Shown here: one piece after another, positions 8,336 to 17,530 of the stretch
How the letters are laid out: each line of letters opens with the position of its first letter
Position numbering within the stretch: the stretch's first letter is position 1
Source of the DNA: Hydrogenoanaerobacterium sp032017025
Lineage (GTDB): Bacteria; Bacillota; Clostridia; Oscillospirales; Ruminococcaceae
DNA: 64,000 nt
NCBI RefSeq assembly: GCF_032017025.1
Contig: NZ_DALZQO010000007.1
Span: 1 to 64,000 of the forward strand
Reading direction: 5' to 3'
Position numbers and translations under genes: made by a program
The notes under the pieces: generated by a model
What the model was told of the DNA's origin: nothing
The model's input: the letters and a program-made list of their open reading frames with translations, nothing else
Database searches by the model: none

Positions 8336-9310
8336 TTAAGCAGTGGCTGTCTTTTTCTTTACTTTTTCCCCTTTGGAGCGGGAGATTGAGTCAATCAACA
8401 CCATAGTGATAATTACAACACCAACCACCATCGGCTGCGCTGAAGAAGATATTCCCAGCAGGTTCATAATATTTACGATTACCGTCAGCAAAATTGCACC
8501 AATTACCGTACCGGCTACGCCGCCCTCGCCGCCCAGCATAGAGGTTCCGCCAATTACCACTGCGGCTACCGTTTGCAGACCGTAAGCGTCGCCCATTGCG
8601 GCTTCGGCCGCATTCAGCCGCGCAGTCATCAGAAGCCCGCCGACTGCCGCCGACATAGAGCAGAGCATAAACGCGCCAAACACCGTTTTGTTGACATTGA
8701 TTGCGGAATATCGAGCAGCCTCGGGGTTAGAGCCGTAGGAATAGATATCGCGCCCCCAGGTCGTCTTTTGAAGCAATATGTAGGCAAGCGCCACCACAAG
8801 CAGAGCAATAATTACAATTACCGGTACGGGGCCTACATATCCTGTACCGAACCATGTAAAGCCATCGGGCAGCCCAAAAATCACCGAACCGCTCATAACT
8901 ATAATGGAAAGCCCCTTTACCACCCAGTTGGTGGCGTAGGTAGCAACAAAGGACGGCAGCCCAACCATTGAAACAAGAAAACCGTTGACCAGCCCCACTG
9001 CAGCCCCAATTGCAAGGCCGATGGGTAAAATTAGCGCTGTGGGTACGCCCATTTTTAAAAACTGAGCACATACACACCCAATAAACGCCGCCGTGGCGCC
9101 AACCGACAAGTCCATACCGCCGGTGATGAGCACTGCTGTCAAGCCGGTGCTTAAAATCAGCAGGGTGCTTGCCTGGCGCAGAACGGTAATGATATTGTCA
9201 AAGGTTCTAAAATCGGCCGATACCAGTGAGGATACCAGAATCAACCCGATCAGGCCGATAAAACTGAAAAAGGATCTTGAGCTTTTTACCTGTTTCCATA
9301 CTTTATTCAT
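8336..9310 (-). CDS. CUT2-family sugar ABC transporter permease (RbsC-like)
   Basis: 324-aa membrane protein with about 9-10 hydrophobic segments. The RbsC signatures LITGGMDLSVGA (about residues 65-76) and VVIGGTSMLGGEGGVAGT (about 250-267) are clear. It follows another permease by 11 nt, so the membrane channel is probably a heterodimer. It imports a monosaccharide or sugar acid together with the ATPase and binding protein upstream. Confidence 0.92.
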   Translation of the reverse strand: MNKVWKQVKSSRSFFSFIGLIGLILVSSLVSADFRTFDNIITVLRQASTLLILSTGLTAVLITGGMDLSVGATAAFIGCVCAQFLKMGVPTALILPIGLAIGAAVGLVNGFLVSMVGLPSFVATYATNWVVKGLSIIVMSGSVIFGLPDGFTWFGTGYVGPVPVIVIIALLVVALAYILLQKTTWGRDIYSYGSNPEAARYSAINVNKTVFGAFMLCSMSAAVGGLLMTARLNAAEAAMGDAYGLQTVAAVVIGGTSMLGGEGGVAGTVIGAILLTVIVNIMNLLGISSSAQPMVVGVVIITMVLIDSISRSKGEKVKKKTATA

Positions 9311-9321
9311 CCTTTTCCCCC

Positions 9322-10290
9322 CTAATCATTTCTCATACGGCGTACCATTGCATCAATTACAATTGCCAGCAGTACGATAATACCGATGATTGCGTTTTGG
9401 TACATTGCCGATACGCCCGATACATTGAGCCCGTTGCGTAAAACAGTCAGTAGTAAAACACCCGAGATTGTACCTGCTATACCGCCCTTACCTTCACGCA
9501 GCGAGGTGCCGCCGAGCAGGGTTGCCGCCACGGCTTCAAACTCCCAGCCTGTGCCGACAATCGGTTGCCCCGATTCCACACGGCAGGCGGTGAGCAGCCC
9601 ACAGATGCCCGCCAAAAAGCCGGCATAGGCGTAGGTTTTTACGTAGCATTTGACTGTATTGACACCTGCAAGCGTCAATGCCTCCTGGTTGCCGCCTAGG
9701 CCGAAGATATTTATGCCAAACTTGGTGCGGTAAAGTAAAACCCAGGTTAGGCCAAACATGGCCGCGGCAATCCATACGGGCAACGGAATGAAAAGTATGA
9801 CCGTTTCTGTGACAAAACGGAAGATATAGTGTGAGAAATAAATGGATGAACCCGCCGTGAGCAGCAGCGAAATGCTACCTAGGATATTCTGCATGCCAAA
9901 CGTTGCAATGAAAGGCGGAATTTTACCCTTTGCAACCAGCAAGCCGTTGATGACACCCACTAAAACGGTTGCAGCTACCGCCATAACGGCAGATAGGTAA
10001 ATGTTAACCCCCGCCTTGGCAAGAAACACCCACAGCACCGTAACCAAACTCACCTGTGCGCCCAGAGAAAGGTCGGTTCCCTGCGTCAGAACAATCAGCG
10101 TTTGTGCGAATGCGAGAATCATGAGTGCAACCGACTGCACCAAAATATTTCTGAGGTTGCTCAGTGCAAAGTAGTTGGGTGTGGTAATGCTGAATACCGT
10201 GACCAGCACCAAAAGCATCCACACAACGGGAGGAAGATTTTTAATCCTCGTAGCTAAGGTTGGCTTTACCGTTTTTATGCTACTTTCCAC
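9322..10290 (-). CDS. CUT2-family sugar ABC transporter permease (RbsC-like)
   Basis: Paralogue of the next permease, about 322 aa and polytopic, with VLTQGTDLSLGAQVSL and LLGGTSLREGKGGIAGT. The start is taken as GTG at 10290 because AGGAGG lies 8 nt upstream; a GTG at 10299 is also open. Either start overlaps the end of the ATPase gene (stop at 10280), showing translational coupling. Confidence 0.92.
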   Translation of the reverse strand: MESSIKTVKPTLATRIKNLPPVVWMLLVLVTVFSITTPNYFALSNLRNILVQSVALMILAFAQTLIVLTQGTDLSLGAQVSLVTVLWVFLAKAGVNIYLSAVMAVAATVLVGVINGLLVAKGKIPPFIATFGMQNILGSISLLLTAGSSIYFSHYIFRFVTETVILFIPLPVWIAAAMFGLTWVLLYRTKFGINIFGLGGNQEALTLAGVNTVKCYVKTYAYAGFLAGICGLLTACRVESGQPIVGTGWEFEAVAATLLGGTSLREGKGGIAGTISGVLLLTVLRNGLNVSGVSAMYQNAIIGIIVLLAIVIDAMVRRMRND

Positions 10291-11800
10291 TTGCAACACC
10301 TCCTACACCCAGCATCATAGCTCCGATTGCTTCGGCGTTAAAATCGCCGTTGCCTCTGCGGCATTCGTTGATAATCTGCCCGTCGTACATCACGTAGATA
10401 CGGTCGCTCATACCGATTACTTCAGGTAGCTCGGAGGAAATCATCAAAATGGCCTTACCCTCAACCGCCAGCTTGTCCATCAGCGCGTAAATTTCCATTT
10501 TCGCGCCTACATCAATGCCGCGTGTCGGTTCATCAAAAATAAGAATATCGGGTTCGTTGCTGAGCCACTTTGCCAAAACAACCTTTTGCTGATTGCCGCC
10601 GCTGAGAAAGCGGCATGCCTTGTAGACATCGGGTGCCGCAATACGCAGCTGCTTTTTGTAGTCTACACAAATGTCGTACATTTTTTTATGGTTGATGAAC
10701 AGGCTGGGGAAGAACTTTTTCAGGCTTACCGCCACAATGTTCCATGCAATGGAATCTTTGAGTGCAAGCCCCAGGCGTTTGCGGTCTTCACACACAAGCC
10801 CAACCTTATTACGAACCATGCGAATGGGGGTAACTTTGCCCTTAAGCTCTTCCTCTTGAACCAGAAGCGTACCTGAGGCAATGGGGTCGATGCCAAAAAT
10901 CAGCTTGGCAAGCTCTGTTCTACCTGCGCCAACCAGCCCCGCCAGTCCCACAATCTCACCCTTTTTGACATGGATGCTGACATTTTTAACGCGCCCTACT
11001 CTATCGCAGAGGTTGCGGGTTTCAAGCGCAGTGCCCTCTCGCTTGTTATCCGACCTTTGGTAAACCTGCGAGATGTCGCGCCCGACCATCATATTAACCA
11101 GCTCTTCGCTGGTTTTTTCGTTGATACCAACGGTCTCAATCTTTTTACCATCACGTAAGATCGTGATACGGTCACCGATTCTCGCAAATTCTTGCATTCT
11201 GTGAGAAACATATATAATACCAATTCCGGCAGCCTTCAGCTTATGAATCTGCTCAAACAACGAGGATATCTCGCGTTCGGACAGGGTAGCGGTCGGCTCG
11301 TCAAAGACCATCACCTTAGGCCGGAAGGAGAGTGCTTTTGCAATTTCAACCATCTGCTGCTCGGCCACGGAAAGCTTTTTCACTACCAATTTCACATTGA
11401 TATAATCGCAGTTAAGCGTCCCTAGCAGCTCGCAGGCTTCCTTCTCCATCCTTTTAGAATCGATTAGGCCCAGTTTTGTTTTGTATTCGCGATTTAGAAA
11501 AATATTCTGTGCTACGTTTAGGTAAGGAACGAGCGTAAATTCCTGATACACTGCCGCAATTCCTTTTTCCAGCGCGTCTTTCGCGCAATTGAAATGGACT
11601 TTTTCGCCTTGGAAGATGATTTCCCCCTCTTCCGGTATGTAGGCGCCTAAAAAACATTTTGCGAGGGTGCTTTTGCCCGCGCCGTTTTCGCCCACGAGGA
11701 TATGTACCTCGCCAGCCCTCAAATTGAAGTCGATGCCATCCAGTGCTTTTACCCCGGGGAAGTACTTGGATATGCTATGTGCGCTTAGAATGGTGTCCAT
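10280..11800 (-). CDS. sugar ABC transporter ATP-binding protein (RbsA/MglA/XylG-like)
   Basis: 506-aa fused double ATPase of the CUT2 class. The first cassette has Walker A GENGAGKST, signature LSVAEQQMVEIAKAL and Walker B VMVFDEPTA. The second is degenerate as usual: its P-loop region is GLVGAGRTELA, with signature LSGGNQQKVVLAKWL and Walker B ILIFDEPTRGID. It energises sugar import with the two permeases downstream. The start is ATG 11800, 7 nt after GGAGG. Confidence 0.94.
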   Translation of the reverse strand: MDTILSAHSISKYFPGVKALDGIDFNLRAGEVHILVGENGAGKSTLAKCFLGAYIPEEGEIIFQGEKVHFNCAKDALEKGIAAVYQEFTLVPYLNVAQNIFLNREYKTKLGLIDSKRMEKEACELLGTLNCDYINVKLVVKKLSVAEQQMVEIAKALSFRPKVMVFDEPTATLSEREISSLFEQIHKLKAAGIGIIYVSHRMQEFARIGDRITILRDGKKIETVGINEKTSEELVNMMVGRDISQVYQRSDNKREGTALETRNLCDRVGRVKNVSIHVKKGEIVGLAGLVGAGRTELAKLIFGIDPIASGTLLVQEEELKGKVTPIRMVRNKVGLVCEDRKRLGLALKDSIAWNIVAVSLKKFFPSLFINHKKMYDICVDYKKQLRIAAPDVYKACRFLSGGNQQKVVLAKWLSNEPDILIFDEPTRGIDVGAKMEIYALMDKLAVEGKAILMISSELPEVIGMSDRIYVMYDGQIINECRRGNGDFNAEAIGAMMLGVGGVASGK

Positions 11801-11884
11801 CAATTCACCTCCAGGTATTCGTGAGGAGTCGTTATTTTTCTGCCGGGCGGAGCCGCCTTACCCCACCCGGCTGATAAGAGTAAG

Positions 11885-13003
11885 CTATTTTACTTCATTC
11901 CACCATGCAATGTTTGATCTGTAGTCGTCAACGTTTTCGCCGGTAATCAGCGGGTTGTCCTTTTCGGACGGAAACGGAGTAAAGTACTTCTGAGGCATTG
12001 TGCCGTCGTTCAAAAACTGGGCAATATAAGTTGCCGCAAGGTAAGAAGAGCCGAATGGGTCGGTATTGTACGAAATGTACAGGCTGCCATCTTTAATTGC
12101 CGAGCTACCGTCCTGGTTGCCGTCGAAACCGGCTACAACTACTTTGCCTTCAAGGCCCGCCGCCTTAATTGCCTGAACCGCACCGATTGCCATTTCATCG
12201 TTGCAGCCAATAATGGCGTTTACGGTTTTGTATTTTTGTAGCAGATTCTCCGCAACCTGCATACCCTCGGTTCTTTTAAAGTTCGCGGTTTGAGATGCAA
12301 CAATTTTGATATCGGGGAAAGCCGACATGGCTTCTTTGATGCCTGCAAGCCTTTCCTGTGCGTTCTGCGCACCCGGAGGCCCCTCGAGGATGATCACTTC
12401 ACCTTTTCCGCCAATCTTTTCTGCAACTGCTTTGCCGATTACACGACCAGTTTCAGTATAATCTACACCTGTTCTCAAGAATGTGTCGACAGCGGCAGGT
12501 GTGCCGATGGTTGCAACCGGGATGTTCTTTTCCATTGCTTTGCGCACGCCCGGCATAATGCCGTTGGTGTCAACCGGAACAAGCACGAAGCCGTCTACAC
12601 CTTTCTGGATCAGGTCTTCCATAATCTTAACCTGCTCTTCCACTGAGTCGTTGGTGGAAGGCGCCATCACGATCGCTTCAAAGCCCATATCCGCTGCGGC
12701 TTTTTCAACTCCGTTCAAACAGCCTACCATGTAAGGGTTGGTAGAGTTTTTGACAATGCAGGCGATGGTGTATTTTTCTTTGGCCTTTACCTCAGTGCTG
12801 ATTTGGGTGCCGATGCCTTTGGTGGGAAGCGTAACCTCGCCGTCCGCTACCGGTGCGGCCAGTGCTGAGGAAACTTCTGAGCTTGCTGCAGGCGTTGAGG
12901 ACGCAGGCGCCGCAGATTCGCTGGGTTTTTCGGGGGTGGAGCAAGATGCGAACATTGAAAGGGTCATCGCTACGGTGAGCAATACTACCAGTACCTTTTT
13001 CAT
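11885..13003 (-). CDS. sugar ABC transporter substrate-binding lipoprotein (RbsB-like)
   Basis: About 372-aa periplasmic-binding-protein-like lipoprotein. The signal peptide is MKKVLVVLLTVAMTLSMFAS followed by a lipobox-type Cys, then a Ser/Pro/Ala-rich linker and a type-1 binding domain with IVKNSTNPYMVG, GCNDEMAIGA and VVAGFDGN. It is the first gene of the operon and delivers the inducing sugar to the permeases. The start is ATG 13003, downstream of GGAGG at 13016-13020. The specificity cannot be read from the sequence. Confidence 0.93.
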   Translation of the reverse strand: MKKVLVVLLTVAMTLSMFASCSTPEKPSESAAPASSTPAASSEVSSALAAPVADGEVTLPTKGIGTQISTEVKAKEKYTIACIVKNSTNPYMVGCLNGVEKAAADMGFEAIVMAPSTNDSVEEQVKIMEDLIQKGVDGFVLVPVDTNGIMPGVRKAMEKNIPVATIGTPAAVDTFLRTGVDYTETGRVIGKAVAEKIGGKGEVIILEGPPGAQNAQERLAGIKEAMSAFPDIKIVASQTANFKRTEGMQVAENLLQKYKTVNAIIGCNDEMAIGAVQAIKAAGLEGKVVVAGFDGNQDGSSAIKDGSLYISYNTDPFGSSYLAATYIAQFLNDGTMPQKYFTPFPSEKDNPLITGENVDDYRSNIAWWNEVK

Positions 13004-13047
13004 TTCTTTTTCTTTCCTCCATTTTCTATTTGTCATTCTTAATTGTG

Positions 13048-13079
13048 CAATTAGGATATTGGATCCAATATCCTAATTG
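13048..13079. promoter_or_regulatory. 32-bp perfect palindrome, probable GntR operator
   Basis: Every base from 13048 to 13079 pairs with its mirror partner; the centre is TATTGGATCCAATA. It begins about 10 bp downstream of the -10 box of the operon promoter, covering the expected start of transcription. Regulators of the FCD subfamily bind short AT-rich dyads of this form, and one is encoded in the same operon (1049-1768). The assignment is inference. Confidence 0.75.
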
Positions 13080-13081
13080 GT

Positions 13082-13117
13082 TGATTTCATTATAGTCTTT
13101 ACAATCAATAATGTCAA
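13082..13117 (-). promoter_or_regulatory. sigma-A promoter of the RLP/sugar operon
   Basis: On the minus strand, consensus TTGACA (13117-13112) and consensus TATAAT (13094-13089) are separated by exactly 17 bp. Such a perfect promoter needs a repressor, which fits the palindrome immediately downstream. It reads into the binding-protein gene. Confidence 0.85.
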
Positions 13118-13423
13118 TTAAAACTCAACCTCAAATATTTTTTTGGTTGTTTTGACAGTAAATCAATTTCAAACTTTCAATATGTTACAAAAGGCACATA
13201 ATTGGTGTATTTTGGAGCCCCATAACCCTTGGGGTAATAACGCCGTTGCTAACACCGAATTCTGTGATAAGGTTATGCAACTAAAACAGTCAAGTTAAAT
13301 CAACAATTACAGCTGTGATAGTGAAAGAAAAAACAAATCCAGAAAAACCATTATGGTATGTACTAATCCTGCGCCGTAATAGAAAATGCAGGTGGTTGAT
13401 ACCACATCTGCTGTAGAAGAGAA
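13118..13423. other. intergenic boundary, no gene seen
   Basis: AT-rich stretch between the operon promoter and the decayed region. I see no open frame with a ribosome site and no strong hairpin with a U-tract. It marks the left edge of the accessory DNA. Confidence 0.5.
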
Positions 13424-13712
13424 TTATCGCCCACCTACAGTTGACTGCTCGGATGTTTGCTCCGCCTCGAATAACTGCTTTTGCTCTTTCAGGTATTCAC
13501 CCGCATACTGCTCAATCTCTCTTTCTGTAAAATGTTCACAGTAACTTGTTAGACAATATTCGGGATACTGCTCAAGCGATGATCCACAAAATATGGGTCA
13601 TCAAGCATACCCGTTATTTCCTGTTTCGGAAAATATTTAAAATAATTAGTAAGATAATACTCCGGATAATGCTGCAGTGCTGCTCTGCGAACACTCTCAT
13701 CCGACAATAACC
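13424..13712 (-). pseudogene. remnant of an unrecognised hypothetical gene
   Basis: Two similar peptide segments, HYPEYYLTNYFKYFPKQEI and QYPEYCLTSYCEHFTEREI, lie in different frames around 13590 and can be joined by one small indel. The 3' end is a TAA at 13424-13426. I cannot name the family. The internal repeat and frameshift show a decayed gene rather than chance reading frames. Confidence 0.5.
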
Positions 13713-14612
13713 GTGTACCATCTCAATTTACCAAGTCGTTGAGATTGCTGTGTTCGATACCCTAATGTGAATTTCTCATAAATTTCCCATTTAAAAATTC
13801 CACATAGCTTTTCGAGAAACTGAAGCATGGTATTATAGTCAAACTTACCATCAGGGCTAAAATCAGGATACTTTAGCCCTTTGGCTATCGCAGTTGTCAA
13901 AATCTCTATTTGATCAACTGATATGTTAATATCATCATTTGTTTTCGGCTTTGAACTAAAGACGGTTGTGATTTGAGATATTATTTCATCATCCAGAAAA
14001 GATGAGAACTCATTGAGAACAAAGCTCTTATCATTGGAAGATAAAATATCCTGCAACAGTATTATAGCAAACCGTCACATTAGGGCATAATTATCCGTAG
14101 ACTGATTATTGGGATATCGTAGTAATTCAATATTACCTGCAATTAAGCTTTCTATAATCTTTTGCTTTTGCATTTTTTAAGCTCTGAAGCTAACGATAAT
14201 TTTTGTTCTGGAACTTCCTTTTTTAATAATTCTTCAAATTTATCATTATTTGTCCTTTCATCAGCTTTCACCAATATGGCATTGCCATACAGATTATATT
14301 CTATCCGTCCGACGCGACCTATAAGATTCCTGAAATCAACAGGGGTCATATTAGAGCGTCCGTTTTTATAACTGGTTATGAAAAGATTATCTGCTGGAAG
14401 ATTTACCCCTTCTACTAACGTGCTTGTACATAAAATTGTTTTAATATCTCCTGTTTTAAAAAGTTCTTCAATTCGCATTCTAATGTCTGATGGAAGATAA
14501 CCAATCTGATATGCTACGCCTTTTCCCAAAGAACCATCGTCATTGGCTTTATCAAACACCTTAGACGCTGCTGTTTTACTCATATCATCAAAATAAAGAG
14601 TTGCGGCTTTAG
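13697..14612 (-). pseudogene. DEAD/DEAH-box helicase, truncated and frameshifted
   Basis: C-terminal half of a superfamily II helicase. Motif V-like TSTLVEGVNLPADNL and motif VI-like FRNLIGRVGR are visible, followed by a helical C-terminal region ending near KLRWYTVIV. The reading frame shifts near 14160 and is interrupted by a TGA near 14082. The N-terminal ATP-binding half is missing because the gene is cut at 14613, where homology to an amidoligase on the other strand begins. It is non-functional. Confidence 0.75.
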
Positions 14613-14613
14613 T

Positions 14614-15513
14614 CGTTGTGATGACTGTGATTGTTTGCTGCCCAACCGAGAAGCGCACTATACGGATGACGAGGACAGACCCTATTGCGGTCACTGTTAC
14701 GAGAATCATCGCAGCGACGCCATTCAAGAATATTCCTATAAGCCTGAGCCGATATTCTACGGCGATGGTTCCTGCTGCTTCGGCGTAGAGCTTGAAATTG
14801 ATAACGGCGGAAAAGATGACCAAAAGGCTCAGGCACTGCTGGATATCGGCAATCGTCAAGGCAGTTACATCTACATCAAGTCGGATGGCTCCTTAGACGA
14901 TGGTATGGAAATTGTCACTCACCCGATGGCGTTGGATTTTCATCAAAACAAGATGCCCTGGCAGCAAATTTTGGCTCACGCATTGGAGCTCGGTTATTCT
15001 TCACATAAGGCTATCACCTGAGGGCTTCATATCCACGTCAACCGAAATTGCTTTGGTACGCAAATTGAAACTCAGGAGGACTGCATCAGCCGCGTACTGT
15101 TTTTTGTGGAGCGCTTTTGGGAGGAATTGTTGCGGTTCAGCCGAAGAACAGCACATCAGGTGAAGCGCTGGGCAGCCCGTTATGGTTACAAAAACAACCC
15201 CAAAGCGATTCTGGCGCACGCAAAAGAGGGCTATTCCGGCAGGTACGCCTGCGTCAATATCACCAACTACGCAACCATCGAGTTTCGAATCTTTCGCGGC
15301 ACACTCAAATACAATACTCTCATCGCCACCTTGCAGCTCGTCAACGAGATTTGTGAGGTGGCTTTTTTATTGTCGGACGAGCAGCTTGCGGCTTTATCGT
15401 GGTGTGAATTTGTCGAGCAGTTGGATGTTCACAAATATTCCGAGCTCATCGCCTATCTCAAAGAACGCCGGCTGTATATCAACGAACCTGTGGAAAGCGA
15501 GGAGGATGAATAG
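14614..15513 (+). pseudogene. amidoligase gene, decayed second copy
   Basis: Matches the intact amidoligase at 35114-36220 from position 35321 onward. It lacks the start and the N-terminal Cys-rich third, is fused to the helicase remnant at 14613, and has an in-frame TGA at 15019-15021 where the intact copy has the Cys of ITCGLHIH. From about 15296 to the end it is base-identical to the intact copy, while upstream it differs at many positions. It overlaps the next gene at TAG/GTG, as the intact copy does. Confidence 0.85.
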
Positions 15514-16352
15514 TGTGCAGTCTGTTTGGAATCATCGACTATGAGGGCTACCTCAACCAACGGCAGAAGAGTCGGATTTTAAAAGTACTATCCAAAGAAT
15601 GTGAGGTGCGGGGAACCGATGCGACCGGCTTTGCCTATGTATCACAGGGCAAACTGCAAATTCGCAAAGCTCCCCTGCCCGCTCACAAAATGAGCTTTTC
15701 GTTCCCCGCTGACGTACATATCATTATGGGGCATACGCGGATGGCAACACAGGGCAACGCAAAAAACATTGCCAACAACCATCCGTTTCGCGGTTATATC
15801 GGAGGCAGAGAATTTGCCCTTGCGCATAACGGCGTGATATGGAACGACAGGCCGCTAAGACGGCAGCACAATCTATCCAAAACGGAGATTGAAACGGACA
15901 GCTATATTGCCGTGCAGTTGTTGGAACAAAACAAAGCCCTCACTTTCCAAAGCCTTGGTAACATGGCGGAGGAAGTCGAGGGCTCTTTTACGTTTACGGT
16001 GCTGGATGAGCAGAGCAGTCTCTATTTTATCAAAGGTGACAGTCCGTTAGCGCTTTATCATTACCCGAACCAAGGCTACTATCTTTACGCCTCCACCGAT
16101 GACATTTTGCAAAAAGCATTGGCAAAGCTGGGGATGAAGAAAAGCAAGTACGATAAGTTAACCCTGACTTGCGTGCTTTATGAGTTTGCTGGCAATATAG
16201 GAGTATTGGAAGCTGATATTGACCTGCTGCTCGGGTATGGCTACACCGAGGGCGAAATCGAGGAGCTGCTCTGCGATCCACCCTCCCTCGAGTATCTTCT
16301 GGATGAGATAAAAGGCACCGAACAAAGTGGACGAGATTCTTTCTGGATGTAG
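15513..16352 (+). CDS. class II glutamine amidotransferase-like protein, internally deleted copy
   Basis: 279-aa Ntn-type amidotransferase. The nucleophile Cys2 is in MCSLFGIIDYEG, with GHTRMATQGNA, HPFRG and LAHNGVIWN. Compared with the 331-aa copy at 36220-37215 it has lost 52 residues in frame (156 bp) after KKSKYDKL. The frame is open and GGAGG precedes the GTG start, so it could still be made, but all its neighbours are dead and it is probably on the way to decay. Its first 430 bp are identical to the intact copy. Confidence 0.7.
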   Translation: MCSLFGIIDYEGYLNQRQKSRILKVLSKECEVRGTDATGFAYVSQGKLQIRKAPLPAHKMSFSFPADVHIIMGHTRMATQGNAKNIANNHPFRGYIGGREFALAHNGVIWNDRPLRRQHNLSKTEIETDSYIAVQLLEQNKALTFQSLGNMAEEVEGSFTFTVLDEQSSLYFIKGDSPLALYHYPNQGYYLYASTDDILQKALAKLGMKKSKYDKLTLTCVLYEFAGNIGVLEADIDLLLGYGYTEGEIEELLCDPPSLEYLLDEIKGTEQSGRDSFWM

Positions 16353-16422
16353 CCAAAAGTACACCAACAGACATTTTTCAAACACCTGTGACATACATTT
16401 TACCAGTAGAGGAGATGGCGAA

Positions 16423-16620
16423 ATGTAGGTAACCCACACCATACCGCCTTACAGCAGCCCCGAGTGCCGTATTGAGGAACTAAACCCGGTTTACACACAA
16501 CTCTGCACACAATTTTACAAGCCCGAGCCACGCCGACGGTTTACCACAAAGCCGTCTTATATGCGTTTTGTAAATCCGTTTTCAACTCGGCAGAGGCGGG
16601 ACGAAAGGCCCTCTGCTTAA
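16423..16620 (+). pseudogene. small ORF of the amidoligase module, inactivated copy
   Basis: Copy of the 65-codon gene at 37286-37483. The second codon, AAG in the intact copy, is TAG here, so translation would stop after Met. The rest of the frame remains highly similar. Confidence 0.75.
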
Positions 16621-16694
16621 CGTTTGGCATTTTCATGGCAGGCTGCTTTATCAAGGCAGTCTGCCATTACTCTTTTGAAAAAGGAGGACTTTGA

Positions 16695-17075
16695 TTGGAT
16701 GCCATCTATACCAGACAATCGTAGAAAAAAAGATAGCCTGTCGATAGAGGGGCAGATTGAGCTTTGTACGCGTGAGTGCCATAGTGAATACACCGTTTAT
16801 GCGGATAAGGGATACAGTGGAAAGAACACAAACCGCCCCGACTTTGAACGGATGATGGAGGACATTATCGCGGGCAAAATCAGCAAGGTGGTTGTATACC
16901 GGCTTGACCGGTTCAGCCGTTCAATATCGGATTTTGGGCAGATCTGGAACATACTGCAAAAGCACAATGTGGAGTTTATCTCAATCAACGAGAAGTTCGA
17001 TACCTCCACCCCGATGGGCAGAGCGATGCTGCACATTATTATGGTGTTTGCATAGTTGGAGCGCGAGACTACCCT
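16695..17075 (+). pseudogene. large serine recombinase, truncated copy
   Basis: Corresponds to the first 125 codons of the recombinase at 37558-39021, the resolvase catalytic domain only. A one-base deletion after the TTG-initiated DAIYTRQS segment creates an early TAG, and a second TAG replaces a Gln codon just after MVFA. Homology stops at about 17070, five bases before the end of the interrupted deacetylase gene, so the 3' two-thirds and its attachment site have been deleted. Confidence 0.85.
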
Positions 17076-17079
17076 GACG

Positions 17080-17315
17080 TTATTTTTTATGCTGCCTCCC
17101 CTGCACGTCTATATTAAAATTGTCATAGTAGATAATCTCCCCAACAGTCTTAAAACGGTAGCCTTTGTCCTTAAGCCGCACAATAATTTTCGGTAAGGCC
17201 TGCACCGTATTCTTCTTTCCCACATGAAACAGCGTAATACTGCCGTTTTGCACGCCGCCTACCATCTTCTTTGTCATCTCATCGGCGGGCGGGTCTTTCC
17301 AATCACGGGAGTCAC
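17080..17315 (-). pseudogene. PdaB-like polysaccharide deacetylase, C-terminal part of the split gene
   Basis: Minus-strand segment reading SDSRDWKDPPADEM, then NGSITLFHVGKKN and ALPKII...KGYRFKTVGEI, the C-terminal third of a NodB-fold deacetylase, with the family His in LFHV. The TAA stop is at 17080-17082. The N-terminal two-thirds lie 22 kb away on the same strand (39358-39890). Joined at the shared GTGA, the codons read through as VIQWDCDSRDWKD in frame. The break is caused by the island between the two parts. Confidence 0.88.
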
Positions 17316-17337
17316 TATCCCATACAAAGTCCAACCC
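17312..17337 (-). other. left attachment site of the 22-kb island
   Basis: Holds the shared core (TCAC on plus, GTGA on minus, 17312-17315) and, on the island side, the 20-bp arm TCCCATACAAAGTCCAACCC (17318-17337), whose exact reverse complement is at 39334-39353. The outer flank is deacetylase coding sequence. A hybrid site with half attB and half attP is what integration by a serine recombinase leaves. Confidence 0.82.
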
Positions 17338-17530
17338 TTGTTAAATTGATTGATTTTTGAGTTTAACCATATTCTATAAGACAATTTTATAATTAGCAAT
17401 TATAAAAACTGTTCCGCTTAAACTACAAGCAGGATTTGCTTTGCTTCCATATTGTAAATTATGTATAATAATATCTAACCGTAGGACAAATAGACAGATA
17501 ATGAGCGGAGGAAATGATTTGCAGCACAGA

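Noticed and set aside
14613..14859. Minus-strand N-terminal extension of the helicase open frame
   Set aside because: It is antisense to the amidoligase remnant; helicase similarity begins only below 14613.
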